Assembly (NCBI GenBank): GCA_002316385.1
Contig: DCDL01000004.1
Span: forward strand, 1-12,127
DNA from: Clostridium sp. UBA1056
GTDB taxonomy: Bacteria > Bacillota > Clostridia > Clostridiales > Clostridiaceae
Direction: 5' to 3'
Length of the DNA stretch: 12,127 bases
Part shown: positions 1 to 8,011 of the stretch, in pieces
Layout of the letters: each line of letters begins with the position of its first letter
How positions within the stretch are numbered: position 1 is the stretch's first letter
Translations under genes and position numbers: made by a program
The notes under the pieces: generated by a model
What the model was told of the DNA's origin: nothing
Database searches by the model: none
What the model saw: only the letters and a program-made list of their open reading frames with translations

Positions 1-73
1 CTAAGGGTTCTGTTGACGCAGTATAACACAAAATATACGAGCATTCTGACTTATTTATTTTTTGAAGATGCCT
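1..73 (-). repeat. Half-copy of MITE-like palindromic element (window edge)
   Basis: These bases are the reverse complement of 1541-1612. The match is perfect except for one extra T in a T-run (six here, five there). The copy stops at the outer terminus agatgcct, after which the flanks diverge. The window starts inside the element, next to its central core, so the other half lies outside. It sits 122 bp beyond the stop codon of the M16 peptidase gene, in opposite orientation to the full copy on the other side of that gene. Confidence 0.85.
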
Positions 74-194
74 TATACCCATCATATCATATTTCATGAA
101 AAAATTTGAGGCTATCTAAAAATAACTTACTAATCTTCATAAAATCTTCATAAAATATTTAGATGTATTTTAATATTATTATCTAATGCCCATA
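74..194. other. AT-rich spacer after the M16 gene
   Basis: This is about 120 bp of AT-rich DNA between the half element and the M16 stop codon. It holds an 11-bp tandem duplication (atcttcataaa twice, 133-154) and a weak 5-bp dyad, ctaat/attag, at 183-198. I see no convincing intrinsic terminator for the M16 gene here, so its transcript may run into the element at 1-73. Confidence 0.5.
133..154. repeat. 11-bp tandem direct repeat, two units
   Basis: The unit atcttcataaa occurs twice with no spacer. It is probably a simple replication-slippage duplication in AT-rich spacer. No function is implied. Confidence 0.6.
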
Positions 195-1517
195 TTAGTT
201 TCTTATAATTCCTAAGGTTTCATTCTTAAGTACTTTGTTTATAACATTAAGCATTTCTTCTTCTGTACAATTATTTAATTTATAGAATTCATTTAAAAGT
301 AACTCTCCACCACTATGCATTATTTCATATACAGCTAAATGCATAGATAAAACTATGGATTTTTCTAAAGCTAACATTCTCTTTAGATTTTGACTCTTTA
401 CATATTTTTTAAAGAATTCCTCATTAAATACCCCATTTGAAGCCTTTACCTTACTAATATTTTCTTTAATTATCTCCTGAACTAAAGATATATTTTCCCT
501 TGCTGTAGATAGGGTTATAGTATATAGCTTTATACCTTTTTCTCCCTTTACCTTGCCCTGAATATCGTATACTAGCCCTCTCTTAGTTCTAATTTCATCA
601 TATAATAGAGAACTTGTACCTCCTGCAAAATATTCATTAAACAACTGAAGTAAGGTAACTTCTCTTTCACTTAAATTATGAATTGGGAATATATATTGAA
701 GTTTACATCCATTTATAGAGAAGTTCTCTTCTATAAAAATTCCTTCCTTAGGTTCTTCATAAAGAGGAAAATCTCCTTCTAGAGCCTTCTTTTTATTAAT
801 ATTTAAATCTCCTATATTGTCATTTTTAAAGTCTTTACATGAAATAATCTCATTACTTATTAAATGGAATTTACTATCTAAATGAACCTTTCCATCACCT
901 AAAGAAGCTATTTCTTCTTCAACGATTTCTATAACCTTCTCTAGCTTTAAAGCTGTTACCACTGAAATTACACAGTTATCTAAGGTATAAAACTTTTTAT
1001 GATATTTTTTTATATCCTTTAAAGTCAAAGCTTCTATAGTTTCTTTTTTTCCTATGATTAACTCCTTTATTCTCCTTCTTTCAAAGCTTTCATAAAATAA
1101 AAAGTCCTCACAATGCTGAACTATATCATCATTCCACTCCTTAAGTTCTTCTAAAATTACTGCTATTTCCTCCTTAAAACCTTCTTCTCTAAAGGCTGGA
1201 TTAAACACTATATCAAAATACACCTTAAAAGCACTTTTAAAATCCTCCTTTAAGGAGCTTCCATAATAAATCACATATGGATAATTAGTCATGGCATTAT
1301 GAAACCCTAAATATTCATTACATAAATCATTAATTTCCTTCTCACTTTTACTATGAGTTCCCTTAAATACCATATGTTCTACAGCATGGGCAATACCAAG
1401 GTTATTATAGGCTTCACTATTAGCTCCTGCCTCAAGGCCTATAGTAAAAGAGGTTATATTTCCAGGTACCTTCTCATAAAGGACCTTAACTCCACTTTTT
1501 AAAATTACTTTTTCCAC
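195..1517 (-). CDS. M16-family zinc metallopeptidase (pitrilysin/processing peptidase type)
   Basis: This is a predicted 440-residue zinc peptidase of the M16B type (one-subunit bacterial processing-protease or PqqL-like group). The inverted zinc motif HxxEH is present as H44-A-V-E47-H48. The third zinc ligand is expected 76 residues later and is met by E124 in an L-E-E-L context. The C-terminal half keeps the substrate-binding R/Y pair (R310, Y317, in an R-T-K-R-G-L-V-Y stretch). Both M16 half-domains are therefore present and the length is normal. There is no signal peptide or membrane segment, so it is probably cytosolic. The first in-frame GTG (1526) lies inside the Shine-Dalgarno match AGAGGTGAT, so I chose the second GTG at 1517, six bases after AGAGGTG. 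It follows the parC terminator and a repeat element and appears to be a single-gene unit. The substrate is unknown. Confidence 0.88.
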   Translation of the reverse strand: MEKVILKSGVKVLYEKVPGNITSFTIGLEAGANSEAYNNLGIAHAVEHMVFKGTHSKSEKEINDLCNEYLGFHNAMTNYPYVIYYGSSLKEDFKSAFKVYFDIVFNPAFREEGFKEEIAVILEELKEWNDDIVQHCEDFLFYESFERRRIKELIIGKKETIEALTLKDIKKYHKKFYTLDNCVISVVTALKLEKVIEIVEEEIASLGDGKVHLDSKFHLISNEIISCKDFKNDNIGDLNINKKKALEGDFPLYEEPKEGIFIEENFSINGCKLQYIFPIHNLSEREVTLLQLFNEYFAGGTSSLLYDEIRTKRGLVYDIQGKVKGEKGIKLYTITLSTARENISLVQEIIKENISKVKASNGVFNEEFFKKYVKSQNLKRMLALEKSIVLSMHLAVYEIMHSGGELLLNEFYKLNNCTEEEMLNVINKVLKNETLGIIRN

Positions 1518-1521
1518 ACCT

Positions 1522-1530
1522 ATCACCTCT
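1522..1530 (-). promoter_or_regulatory. Ribosome binding site deciding the M16 start
   Basis: On the minus strand AGAGGTGAT matches the 16S anti-Shine-Dalgarno. An upstream in-frame GTG (1524-1526) overlaps this motif and cannot be its start. The next GTG (1515-1517) has correct spacing, so the protein should begin M-E-K-V-I-L. Confidence 0.7.
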
Positions 1531-1540
1531 TTATTAGTTT

Positions 1541-1699
1541 AGGCATCTTCAAAAATAAATAAGTCAGAATGCTCGTATATTTTGTGTTATACTGCGTCAA
1601 CAGAACCCTTAGATAGTGCTACTATCTGCGGAACCCGTTTCCTTGTCTAACTTAAAATATACTTCTCATCTTTGACTTATTATTTATTTTCAGATGCCT
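1541..1699. repeat. MITE-like quasi-palindromic element, full copy (159 bp)
   Basis: The element ends in perfect 8-bp inverted repeats (aggcatct and agatgcct). Its two arms are imperfect inverted copies of each other over their whole length, sharing blocks such as aaataaata, agtca and tatattttg/tatatttta. They meet at the small central hairpin gatagt-gct-actatc (1612-1626). Inverted half-copies occur at 1-73 (left arm) and 12074-12127 (right arm), so the element is dispersed. It has no coding capacity. No target-site duplication is obvious; three of the four visible outer ends are followed by TAT. It lies 11 bp upstream of the M16 Shine-Dalgarno and is not a known named element to me. Confidence 0.8.
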
Positions 1700-1718
1700 T
1701 ATTTAATCTTCCATTTAC

Positions 1719-1746
1719 ATTATATATGAAATATTCTCTTTTCCAA
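1719..1746 (-). promoter_or_regulatory. Candidate sigma-A promoter for the M16 gene
   Basis: On the minus strand TTGGAA (1741-1746) and a perfect TATAAT (1719-1724) are separated by 16 bp. It lies between the parC terminator and the repeat element and points at the M16 gene. The predicted start near 1712 gives a leader of about 195 nt that includes the entire element. Confidence 0.5.
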
Positions 1747-1766
1747 ATAAAAAACTTACTTAAAAT

Positions 1767-1825
1767 AAAAAAATGGGACCTAGCATTGTTGTATAAAATA
1801 ACTTTATATCAACAATACTAGGTCC
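1767..1825 (-). terminator. Intrinsic terminator of the parE-parC operon
   Basis: Read on the minus strand, the hairpin arms GGACCTAG-T-ATTGTTG and CAACAAT-G-CTAGGTCC pair over 16 positions with one wobble. The stem can extend through TATAAA/TTTATA to a 5-nt loop. The 3' arm is followed by CCA and a run of seven T (1767-1773). It begins seven bases after the parC stop codon. The plus strand has no T-run, so it acts in one direction only. Confidence 0.9.
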
Positions 1826-1832
1826 AATATTA

Positions 1833-4748
1833 CTACTTAATAATCTCTACCTTTTCTATGAAGTCATCATCCATAAATACAATTACATTCTTACCTCTAC
1901 CAGCTCTGTTTTGAATTGGTAAAGCTCCTAAATCCACTATCTTATCTTCACCCTTATTAGTGGTTATTTTAAGGTTTTCTTCAAATAAATCTACACATAA
2001 TTCATTATTTCTATTGGAAGTAGCGCCACTTCTTACTTTTACAAAAATAACTTTATCGTCATCCTTTAGACTAATTCCCATAACTCCACTAGCATTTTTC
2101 CCCATAACACTTATAGAGTTTAAGTCAAATTTAAGGCACATACCCTTTTTAGTAAATATTAAACCTTCTCCCTGTTGAGCCTCTAGCTCTACTTTAACTA
2201 ATTTATCCCCAGGAGTTTTAAATTTATATCCAGAGTTATATATATAGTCACCTATAAATTCTTTTACTTGAGTTTTCTTTACTACTCCTTTTTCCGTAAA
2301 GAAGTAGAAGTTTTCTTTAAATTCTGATCTATTATCTACAGACACTATTGTAATTATAGGGTTCTTAGAATTATAATTCTCAAATAATTTTTCTAACTCT
2401 ATTCCCTTTTTATCTAGGTTTTGTATCATTATCGCCCCTATCTTAAATACGTCACCATTAGATGTAAAGAAGAATAACTCACTACTAGAATTTGATGTAG
2501 TTATTATTTCTTCACCACTCTTTCTGTTAGAGGTCTTTAAAATCCCTTTTTTATTAACAGTTACATAGAATTCCTTATAGTTAAACTCATCTATATAGTT
2601 ACAGGTAATTATACTATCTCCATCGGTTAAGTTAATAATAGGTTTTCCAACTATAGCTCTATCTACTGGTTCCACTTTAGGCTCTTCAGCTATAAAGTTT
2701 AATCCTTTAGCTGTAGTTATATCTATAAATCTTTCTTCTCTATCTTTATTTACTATCTCAGCACTTACTAGCTCTTCTTCCTTCTTAAGCTTAATACCTT
2801 GAAGCTTAGAATAATTAGTAACAAATTTACTTAACTCTGTCTTCTTAATAAGACCCTTAGAAGTTATAAGAATTATATCTTTTGCAAAGGAGAAGTCACT
2901 TACCACAAAGGCATTAACTATAAATTCTTTATCTAAATCTATGCCTTTAATAAATCTTTGAATTCTTTCACCCTTATCTCTCCATTTAAATTCAATTAAA
3001 TTACCAATTCTACATTGATACATGTTTCCTTGATTAGTGAAGATGCATAGTGTATCCCTTGTATTACATTCAAAGAAGAATCTATTAAAGTCTCCCTCTC
3101 TATACTCTATATCCTCTGTGTTTTGTGTAGTTCTAGTAAAGGATTTTAAAGAAGTTCTCTTAATATATCCCTCTTTAGACATAGTTACTACCACATCTTC
3201 CTCTACTATAAGCTCTTCTAAATCTATCTTAGCATCACTATCATCTTCTAAAATAGTAGTTCTTCTTGGATCATCATACTTTTCCTTTACCTCTAGAAGC
3301 TCTTTCTTAATAACCTTAATAAGCTCCTGCTCACTACCTAATATCTTATTAAGTCTCTTAATTTTAGCTTCTAGTTCTCTATGTTCCTTTTGGAAAGTTT
3401 TAATTTCAAGTCCTGTAAGCCTATAAAGCATAAGTTCTAGAATAGCTTCTGCTTGAAGAGACGTAAAGCCAAATTTACTTACTAAATTTTCTCCTGCATC
3501 TTTTTTAGATTTTGATGCTCTAATAGTCTTAATAATTTCATCCATAATTTCAATGGCTTTAATAAAGCCTTCTACAATATGGAATCTCTTTTCTGCTATT
3601 TCTAACTCTCTTTTCGTTCTTCTTGTAACTACTTCCTTTTGGTGCTCTATATAATATTTAATTATAGTTTTAAGCCCCATAGTTCTTGGTTTTCCACCAG
3701 CTAGTGCCACCATATTAAAGGATATATTACATTGAAGCTCTGTTTTCTTAAATAAATATTTAAGAACTCTATCAGCAGTTTCTTCTGTAGTATTCTTCTT
3801 AAATTCTATAACAGCTCTAATCCCATTCCTATCAGATTCATCTCTAATATCTGCAATGGATTCTACAGCTTTACTATGCTTTTTGTCTCCTGTTAAGTCA
3901 GATATGCTTTGAAGCAGCTTAGCCTTATTTTTTCTATAAGGAAACTCTGTAATAACAAGTCCAAGTCTACCATTTTCTAAGGTTTCAAAATGAGTTTTGG
4001 CTCTAAGGACTACTTTTCCCTCTCCAGTTTCATAGGCAGAAACTAAAGATTCTTTTCCCATAAGAATTCCACCTGTAGGTAAATCTGGTCCCTTTATGTA
4101 TTCCATAAGTTCTCTTGTGGTAATTTCTTCATTATCAGCATAAGCAATGGCTCCATCAATAACTTCACCTAGATTATGAGGTGGAATATTGGTAGCTAAA
4201 CCAACAGCTATACCAAAGGCTCCATTAACTAAAAGATTTGGATATTTAGCTGGCAAAACCCTCGGTTCCTTTTCACTGTCAGAATAGTTATCCATCATAT
4301 CTACTACATCTTTATCTATATCTTTAAGCATTTCCACAGCAATAGGTGCAAGTCTTGCCTCCGTATAACGCATGGCAGCTGCACTATCTCCATCTATAGA
4401 TCCCCAGTTTCCATGACCATCTATAAGTGGTTTTCTTGTACTAAAGTCTTGAGCTAAAATAACCATAGCATCATAAACTGATGAATCTCCATGGGGATGA
4501 TATTTACCTAAAATATCTCCAACTATTCTAGCTGATTTATAGTAAGGCTTATCAGGAAAAGCCTTTAACATATATGCTCCATATAAAATTCTTCTATGAA
4601 CAGGCTTTAATCCATCCCTTACATCTGGAAGAGCTCTGTCCTTTGATACTTCTACAGCATAAGGAAGATAGTTCTCTGGCATAGCCTCGTCTATAGAAAC
4701 ATCTATAATATTATTGTCTACTGGAATTGCTTCATTTTTCTTTGCCAT
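1833..4748 (-). CDS. parC: DNA topoisomerase IV subunit A
   Basis: This is the breakage-reunion subunit of a type IIA topoisomerase, which with ParE decatenates daughter chromosomes. The N-terminal half has the quinolone-region sequence H84-P-H-G-D-S89-S-V-Y-D93 and the A-A-M-R-Y-T-E motif with catalytic Y128 and R127. A coiled-coil-rich stretch at about 370-490 carries the C-gate. The C-terminal region begins V-V-T-M-S-K-E-G-Y-I-K-R-T-S-L (520-534), as in Gram-positive ParC/GrlA, and has no Q-R-R-G-G-K-G GyrA box, which favours topoisomerase IV over gyrase. At 971 residues it is about 160 longer than Bacillus or Staphylococcus ParC; the extra length is in the C-terminal propeller region. The hot-spot residue is Ser, so no quinolone-resistance change is seen there. 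ATG follows AGGAGGTG, which overlaps the parE stop, implying translational coupling. Confidence 0.93.
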   Translation of the reverse strand: MAKKNEAIPVDNNIIDVSIDEAMPENYLPYAVEVSKDRALPDVRDGLKPVHRRILYGAYMLKAFPDKPYYKSARIVGDILGKYHPHGDSSVYDAMVILAQDFSTRKPLIDGHGNWGSIDGDSAAAMRYTEARLAPIAVEMLKDIDKDVVDMMDNYSDSEKEPRVLPAKYPNLLVNGAFGIAVGLATNIPPHNLGEVIDGAIAYADNEEITTRELMEYIKGPDLPTGGILMGKESLVSAYETGEGKVVLRAKTHFETLENGRLGLVITEFPYRKNKAKLLQSISDLTGDKKHSKAVESIADIRDESDRNGIRAVIEFKKNTTEETADRVLKYLFKKTELQCNISFNMVALAGGKPRTMGLKTIIKYYIEHQKEVVTRRTKRELEIAEKRFHIVEGFIKAIEIMDEIIKTIRASKSKKDAGENLVSKFGFTSLQAEAILELMLYRLTGLEIKTFQKEHRELEAKIKRLNKILGSEQELIKVIKKELLEVKEKYDDPRRTTILEDDSDAKIDLEELIVEEDVVVTMSKEGYIKRTSLKSFTRTTQNTEDIEYREGDFNRFFFECNTRDTLCIFTNQGNMYQCRIGNLIEFKWRDKGERIQRFIKGIDLDKEFIVNAFVVSDFSFAKDIILITSKGLIKKTELSKFVTNYSKLQGIKLKKEEELVSAEIVNKDREERFIDITTAKGLNFIAEEPKVEPVDRAIVGKPIINLTDGDSIITCNYIDEFNYKEFYVTVNKKGILKTSNRKSGEEIITTSNSSSELFFFTSNGDVFKIGAIMIQNLDKKGIELEKLFENYNSKNPIITIVSVDNRSEFKENFYFFTEKGVVKKTQVKEFIGDYIYNSGYKFKTPGDKLVKVELEAQQGEGLIFTKKGMCLKFDLNSISVMGKNASGVMGISLKDDDKVIFVKVRSGATSNRNNELCVDLFEENLKITTNKGEDKIVDLGALPIQNRAGRGKNVIVFMDDDFIEKVEIIK

Positions 4749-4753
4749 AGTAA

Positions 4754-4761
4754 CACCTCCT
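4754..4761 (-). promoter_or_regulatory. parC ribosome binding site overlapping the parE stop
   Basis: The strong Shine-Dalgarno AGGAGGTG ends five bases before the parC ATG and shares two bases with the parE TAG stop (4760-4762). Ribosomes ending parE are placed to start parC, which fits coupled synthesis of the two subunits. Confidence 0.85.
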
Positions 4762-6715
4762 AAAATTCACCGTAATTGTACATGTAATTTCTTCTTGGCT
4801 CTACTACATCTCCCATGAATAGAGATACCATCTTTTCTGCTTTTGCCGCATCCTCGATAGTTACTCTTTGAAGAGTTCTAGTAGCTGGATTTAATGTAGT
4901 ATCCCAAAGTTGGTCTGCATTCATCTCTCCTAGCCCTTTGTATCTTTGAATCAAAGCTCCCTTACCAATTTCCTTCTTAGCCTTTCCTAGCTCTTCATCA
5001 TTATAAACATACTGATGGATCTCTCCATTTTTAGTCATCTTATATACTTTATAAAGAGGTGGCAATGCAATAAATAAATTTCCATTTTGAATAAGTGGTC
5101 TCATATATCTATAAACATAAGTCATCCAGAGTGTCCTAATGTGATATCCATCTACATCGGCATCACTTAATATGATTATCTTTCCATATTTTAATTCTTC
5201 CTCTTTAAAGTTTTCTAAAACTCCAGTTCCTATAGCAGTATTAAAGATTCTTAACTCTTCACTGGCAAGGACATTTTCTAGTTTCTGCTTTTCCGTATTC
5301 ATAATCTTACCCTTAGAAGGCATTATGGTTTGGAATCTTCTATCTCTAGCTTGCTTTGCAGAACCTCCAGCAGAATCTCCCTCCACCACTATAAATTCAG
5401 TGTATTCTCTATCTTTTAAAGTACATACAGCTATTTTTCCTGCTAGTGGTGCAGTTCCATTTCCTATCTTTTTCTTCTCTGCCTCATTTATTTTTTTAAT
5501 TTTCTCTCTTCTAGCTGCAGCAGAAATAGCATTATTAATGATTGTAGTAGCTAGTTCTTTATTGTCTTCTATCCATTCTCCTAGCTTAGTATAGGCAAGT
5601 TCATTCATTACAGAGTATGCCTCTACGTTACCTAGCTTAGTTTTAGTTTGACCTTCAAATACAGGATTTGTAATTCTTACCTTTACAATGGCAGTCATAC
5701 CTTCTCTGATATCGTCTCCCTCAAAGTCCTTATCCTTTTCTTTTAAAAGATTTAACTTTCTACTGCCTTCCTTAAAGGCTCTAGTCATACCAGTCTTAAA
5801 TCCTGTTTCATGGGTACCTGCTTCCTTTGTAGGAATATTATTTACATAACTAGCAATATATTCAGTGGTGGAGTCTGTAAACTGTATACATACTTCTCCT
5901 GATACCTTAAGTCCATTGATCTCTCTTTCCCCTTGAAAAATTATAGGCTCCTTATGTAATACCGTTTTACTTTCATTTAAGTAATCTATAAAATCTAGAA
6001 GTCCTCTCTCTGAATGATATACATTTTCTATGGGCTCATCCTTTCTTGTATCCCTAAGAATTAAAGTTATACCTTTGTTTTGAAAAGAAAGCTCCTTTAA
6101 TCTCTCATCAATTATTTCAAACTTATAGTCTATATTTCCAAAAACATCACTATCTGCCAAAAAGGTTACCTTAGTTCCAGTATCATTAGATTTTCCTACT
6201 ATTTCTAAAGGTGTAGCTGGAGTTCCTGGCATGTCCCTTTTAAGTTCCTTGTCATATCCATAATGAAACTTTTGCACATAGATATTTCCTTTTTGTTTAA
6301 CCTCTACTTCTAACCACTTAGATAGAGCATTTACAACAGCCGCTCCAACTCCATGAAGTCCTCCTGAGGTTTTATAGTTATTATTATTAAATTTTCCTCC
6401 TGTGTGAAGCTCTGTATAAACCATCTCCACCCCAGATTTATTCTTAACAGGATGTATTCCTGTAGGTATTCCTCTTCCATTATCTTCAATAGTAACGGTT
6501 TTATCTTTATTTAAAGTAACTATTACCCTGTCTCCAAATCCATTGGCAATTTCATCAATAGAGTTATCTAATATTTCCCATATACAATGGTGTAAACCCT
6601 TGGTGCCAGTCGATCCGATATACATTCCAGGCCTAATTCTTACTGGCTCTAATTTCTCAAGAGATGTCAGATCTGTAACTTCATAAGTATCTCTATTATT
6701 CTCTCGTTCTGTCAT
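4760..6715 (-). CDS. parE: DNA topoisomerase IV subunit B
   Basis: This is the ATPase subunit of topoisomerase IV, 651 residues, normal for ParE. GHKL ATPase motifs run in order: E47-I-L-D-N51 (catalytic Glu and Mg-binding Asn), E-D-N-G-R-G near 77-82, and the lid G-G-L-H-G-V-G at 118-124. The transducer Q-T-K loop is at 356-358. The TOPRIM domain has E445-G-D-S-A-G-G and D518-A-D520-V-D522. P-L-A-G-K and R-Y-K-G-L-G-E-M-N complete the family signature. A longer reading frame reaches 6802, but the ATG at 6715 is six bases after AGGAGG, and the added N-terminal residues would be non-homologous, so 6715 is the start. It is first in a two-gene operon, 11 bp upstream of parC. ParE rather than GyrB is inferred mainly from its ParC-type partner. 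Confidence 0.93.
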   Translation of the reverse strand: MTERENNRDTYEVTDLTSLEKLEPVRIRPGMYIGSTGTKGLHHCIWEILDNSIDEIANGFGDRVIVTLNKDKTVTIEDNGRGIPTGIHPVKNKSGVEMVYTELHTGGKFNNNNYKTSGGLHGVGAAVVNALSKWLEVEVKQKGNIYVQKFHYGYDKELKRDMPGTPATPLEIVGKSNDTGTKVTFLADSDVFGNIDYKFEIIDERLKELSFQNKGITLILRDTRKDEPIENVYHSERGLLDFIDYLNESKTVLHKEPIIFQGEREINGLKVSGEVCIQFTDSTTEYIASYVNNIPTKEAGTHETGFKTGMTRAFKEGSRKLNLLKEKDKDFEGDDIREGMTAIVKVRITNPVFEGQTKTKLGNVEAYSVMNELAYTKLGEWIEDNKELATTIINNAISAAARREKIKKINEAEKKKIGNGTAPLAGKIAVCTLKDREYTEFIVVEGDSAGGSAKQARDRRFQTIMPSKGKIMNTEKQKLENVLASEELRIFNTAIGTGVLENFKEEELKYGKIIILSDADVDGYHIRTLWMTYVYRYMRPLIQNGNLFIALPPLYKVYKMTKNGEIHQYVYNDEELGKAKKEIGKGALIQRYKGLGEMNADQLWDTTLNPATRTLQRVTIEDAAKAEKMVSLFMGDVVEPRRNYMYNYGEF

Positions 6716-6721
6716 TTTATC

Positions 6722-6727
6722 CCTCCT
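6722..6727 (-). promoter_or_regulatory. Ribosome binding site fixing the parE start
   Basis: AGGAGG on the minus strand lies six bases before the ATG at 6713-6715. It overrides the longer open frame that extends to 6802. Confidence 0.85.
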
Positions 6728-6748
6728 AAAAGTTGAGCTATCTTTGTT

Positions 6749-6777
6749 ATTGTATAACTTTATTACAAAGTAGTAAA
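6749..6777 (-). promoter_or_regulatory. Candidate promoter of the parE-parC operon
   Basis: On the minus strand TTTACT (6772-6777) and TACAAT (6749-6754) are 17 bp apart, giving a leader of about 26 nt. A second pair, TTGTAA (6881-6886) and TTTAAT (6858-6863), also 17 bp apart, lies further upstream. In such AT-rich sequence either could be chance. No dyad or riboswitch is apparent in the 249-bp gap. Confidence 0.35.
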
Positions 6778-6964
6778 GTTTTTTCTTGAAATCATAAAAC
6801 AAATGTTCTTATTTTTCTTGGTAACCTTTTACTTTTTCTATTAACTATACGTAAGATATTAAAACTTTATATAAAAAAACTTACAATTTAATGTTCCTTT
6901 AGGATAAATTTCTAAGTTATCTATCCTTCAACACAAATTATAAGCTTTACCTAATATACATATT

Positions 6965-7999
6965 TTATTCTTCACATTTTAAATTATCTATAAAGCTCTT
7001 TAATTCTTCTACTCCCTCATCTATAGAGGTTATCATAAGCTTTTTATCATAGTCATATTTATTAGAGCTATGAGTATACAGTGGATCATAATACTTTATC
7101 ATAAGCTCCTTAACAACTTCTTCATACTGATTATTATCGACCATATCACAATAAATCTCTATATTTTTTTCACTGATGTGCTTCTTTAATCTACTTAATG
7201 CATCACAAATTTCTTCATTACACCTATTGCTCTTAGTATACTCATCAATTATTATTTTGCTTCTAAAGTCTAAGGATGCATCTACAAATATATGAAGACC
7301 ATTTTTCATATCTGCATGGATATATTCTGGAATTAAAGCCTTACCTATTCTTCTACTTTCAGCTTCAATGAATACGTATTTACCCTTAACCGCCTTTAAT
7401 TCTTCATAAATATTAGATTCAAATTGTTTTTGGCTAGTTCCATGTCCAAGGCCCACAGCGCCTAGTATAGAGCCTCTATGGTTAGCACATCCTTCTAGAT
7501 CTAATACATCGTAACCATCTTCTCTGAGTTTTTTCAAAATTTCAGTTTTTCCAACACCTGTATTACCATGAATTACTATATATGTAAGCTTTTCATTAAG
7601 CTTTGGCAACTGTTCATTAATAAAAGCTCTATAACCCTTATATCCGTCTTTAATTCTACTAACCCTCATGCCTAGAGCACCTAAAAGATCTGTGATAGAA
7701 GCACTTCTCATACCACCTCTGGCACAAAATAGTACTACATTTCTATGCTGCTTTTCTAGTTCATGAATTTTATCATATATAAAAGGAAGTTTTTTAGATA
7801 CTATATCTACTCCTAGCCTTTTAGCTTCTTCAGTGCTCTTTTTAGTGTATATGGTTCCAATAAGTGCTCTTTCTTCATCGTTAAAAAGAGGAATACTTAC
7901 TGCACCATTAATGGTAGCTTCATTAAATTCTCCTGTACTTCTCACATCAACAAGGACATAGTCCCCAGTTAAATCTTTATATTCTATGGTTTTTGACAT
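6965..7999 (-). CDS. mnmH: tRNA 2-selenouridine synthase
   Basis: MnmH (SelU/YbbB) replaces the sulfur of 2-thiouridine at wobble position 34 of Lys, Glu and Gln tRNAs with selenium from selenophosphate, via a geranylated intermediate; the protein is cytosolic. The 344-residue product has an N-terminal rhodanese domain (about 1-135) with catalytic C92 in the F-C-A-R-G-G-M-R-S loop. A P-loop domain follows, with Walker A G145-N-T-G-V-G-K-T152 and the family-typical D-L-E-G-x-A-N-H-R-G-S block near 167-177. Length is slightly under E. coli YbbB. An ATG at 8005 lies one base from GGAGG and is unlikely to be used; the ATG at 7999 has a seven-base spacing. It implies the cell makes selenophosphate (SelD), but selD is not in this window. 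It is probably its own unit, 249 bp upstream of parE. Confidence 0.92.
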   Translation of the reverse strand: MSKTIEYKDLTGDYVLVDVRSTGEFNEATINGAVSIPLFNDEERALIGTIYTKKSTEEAKRLGVDIVSKKLPFIYDKIHELEKQHRNVVLFCARGGMRSASITDLLGALGMRVSRIKDGYKGYRAFINEQLPKLNEKLTYIVIHGNTGVGKTEILKKLREDGYDVLDLEGCANHRGSILGAVGLGHGTSQKQFESNIYEELKAVKGKYVFIEAESRRIGKALIPEYIHADMKNGLHIFVDASLDFRSKIIIDEYTKSNRCNEEICDALSRLKKHISEKNIEIYCDMVDNNQYEEVVKELMIKYYDPLYTHSSNKYDYDKKLMITSIDEGVEELKSFIDNLKCEE

Positions 8000-8006
8000 A
8001 ATCATT

Positions 8007-8011
8007 CCTCC
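8007..8011 (-). promoter_or_regulatory. Ribosome binding site deciding the mnmH start
   Basis: GGAGG on the minus strand is seven bases from the ATG at 7997-7999 and one base from the in-frame ATG at 8003-8005. The downstream codon is therefore preferred. Confidence 0.75.

Noticed and set aside
1..1699. Composite transposon carrying the M16 gene
   Set aside because: The flanking repeats have no transposase, the left copy is cut by the window edge, and no outer target duplication can be seen. Inverted arms alone do not show the gene moved.
1960..2178. 72-codon plus-strand open frame
   Set aside because: It lies wholly opposite the parC reading frame, has no ribosome site and encodes a low-complexity hydrophobic peptide; it is a shadow of parC.
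3037..3426. 129-codon plus-strand open frame
   Set aside because: It is antisense to parC codons, Ser/Leu-rich from reversed Lys/Glu codons, and matches no recognisable family.
5172..5594. 140-codon plus-strand open frame
   Set aside because: It is antisense to the TOPRIM-coding part of parE; the opposite frame has full motif conservation.
1833..6715. Calling the topoisomerase pair gyrB/gyrA
   Set aside because: The A subunit lacks the GyrA box and carries the K-R-T-S-L segment typical of Gram-positive ParC. Confidence is good but not absolute without a tree.
6716..6802. 29-residue N-terminal extension of ParE
   Set aside because: AGGAGG is correctly placed for the ATG at 6715, and the extra residues lie upstream of the family's usual start.
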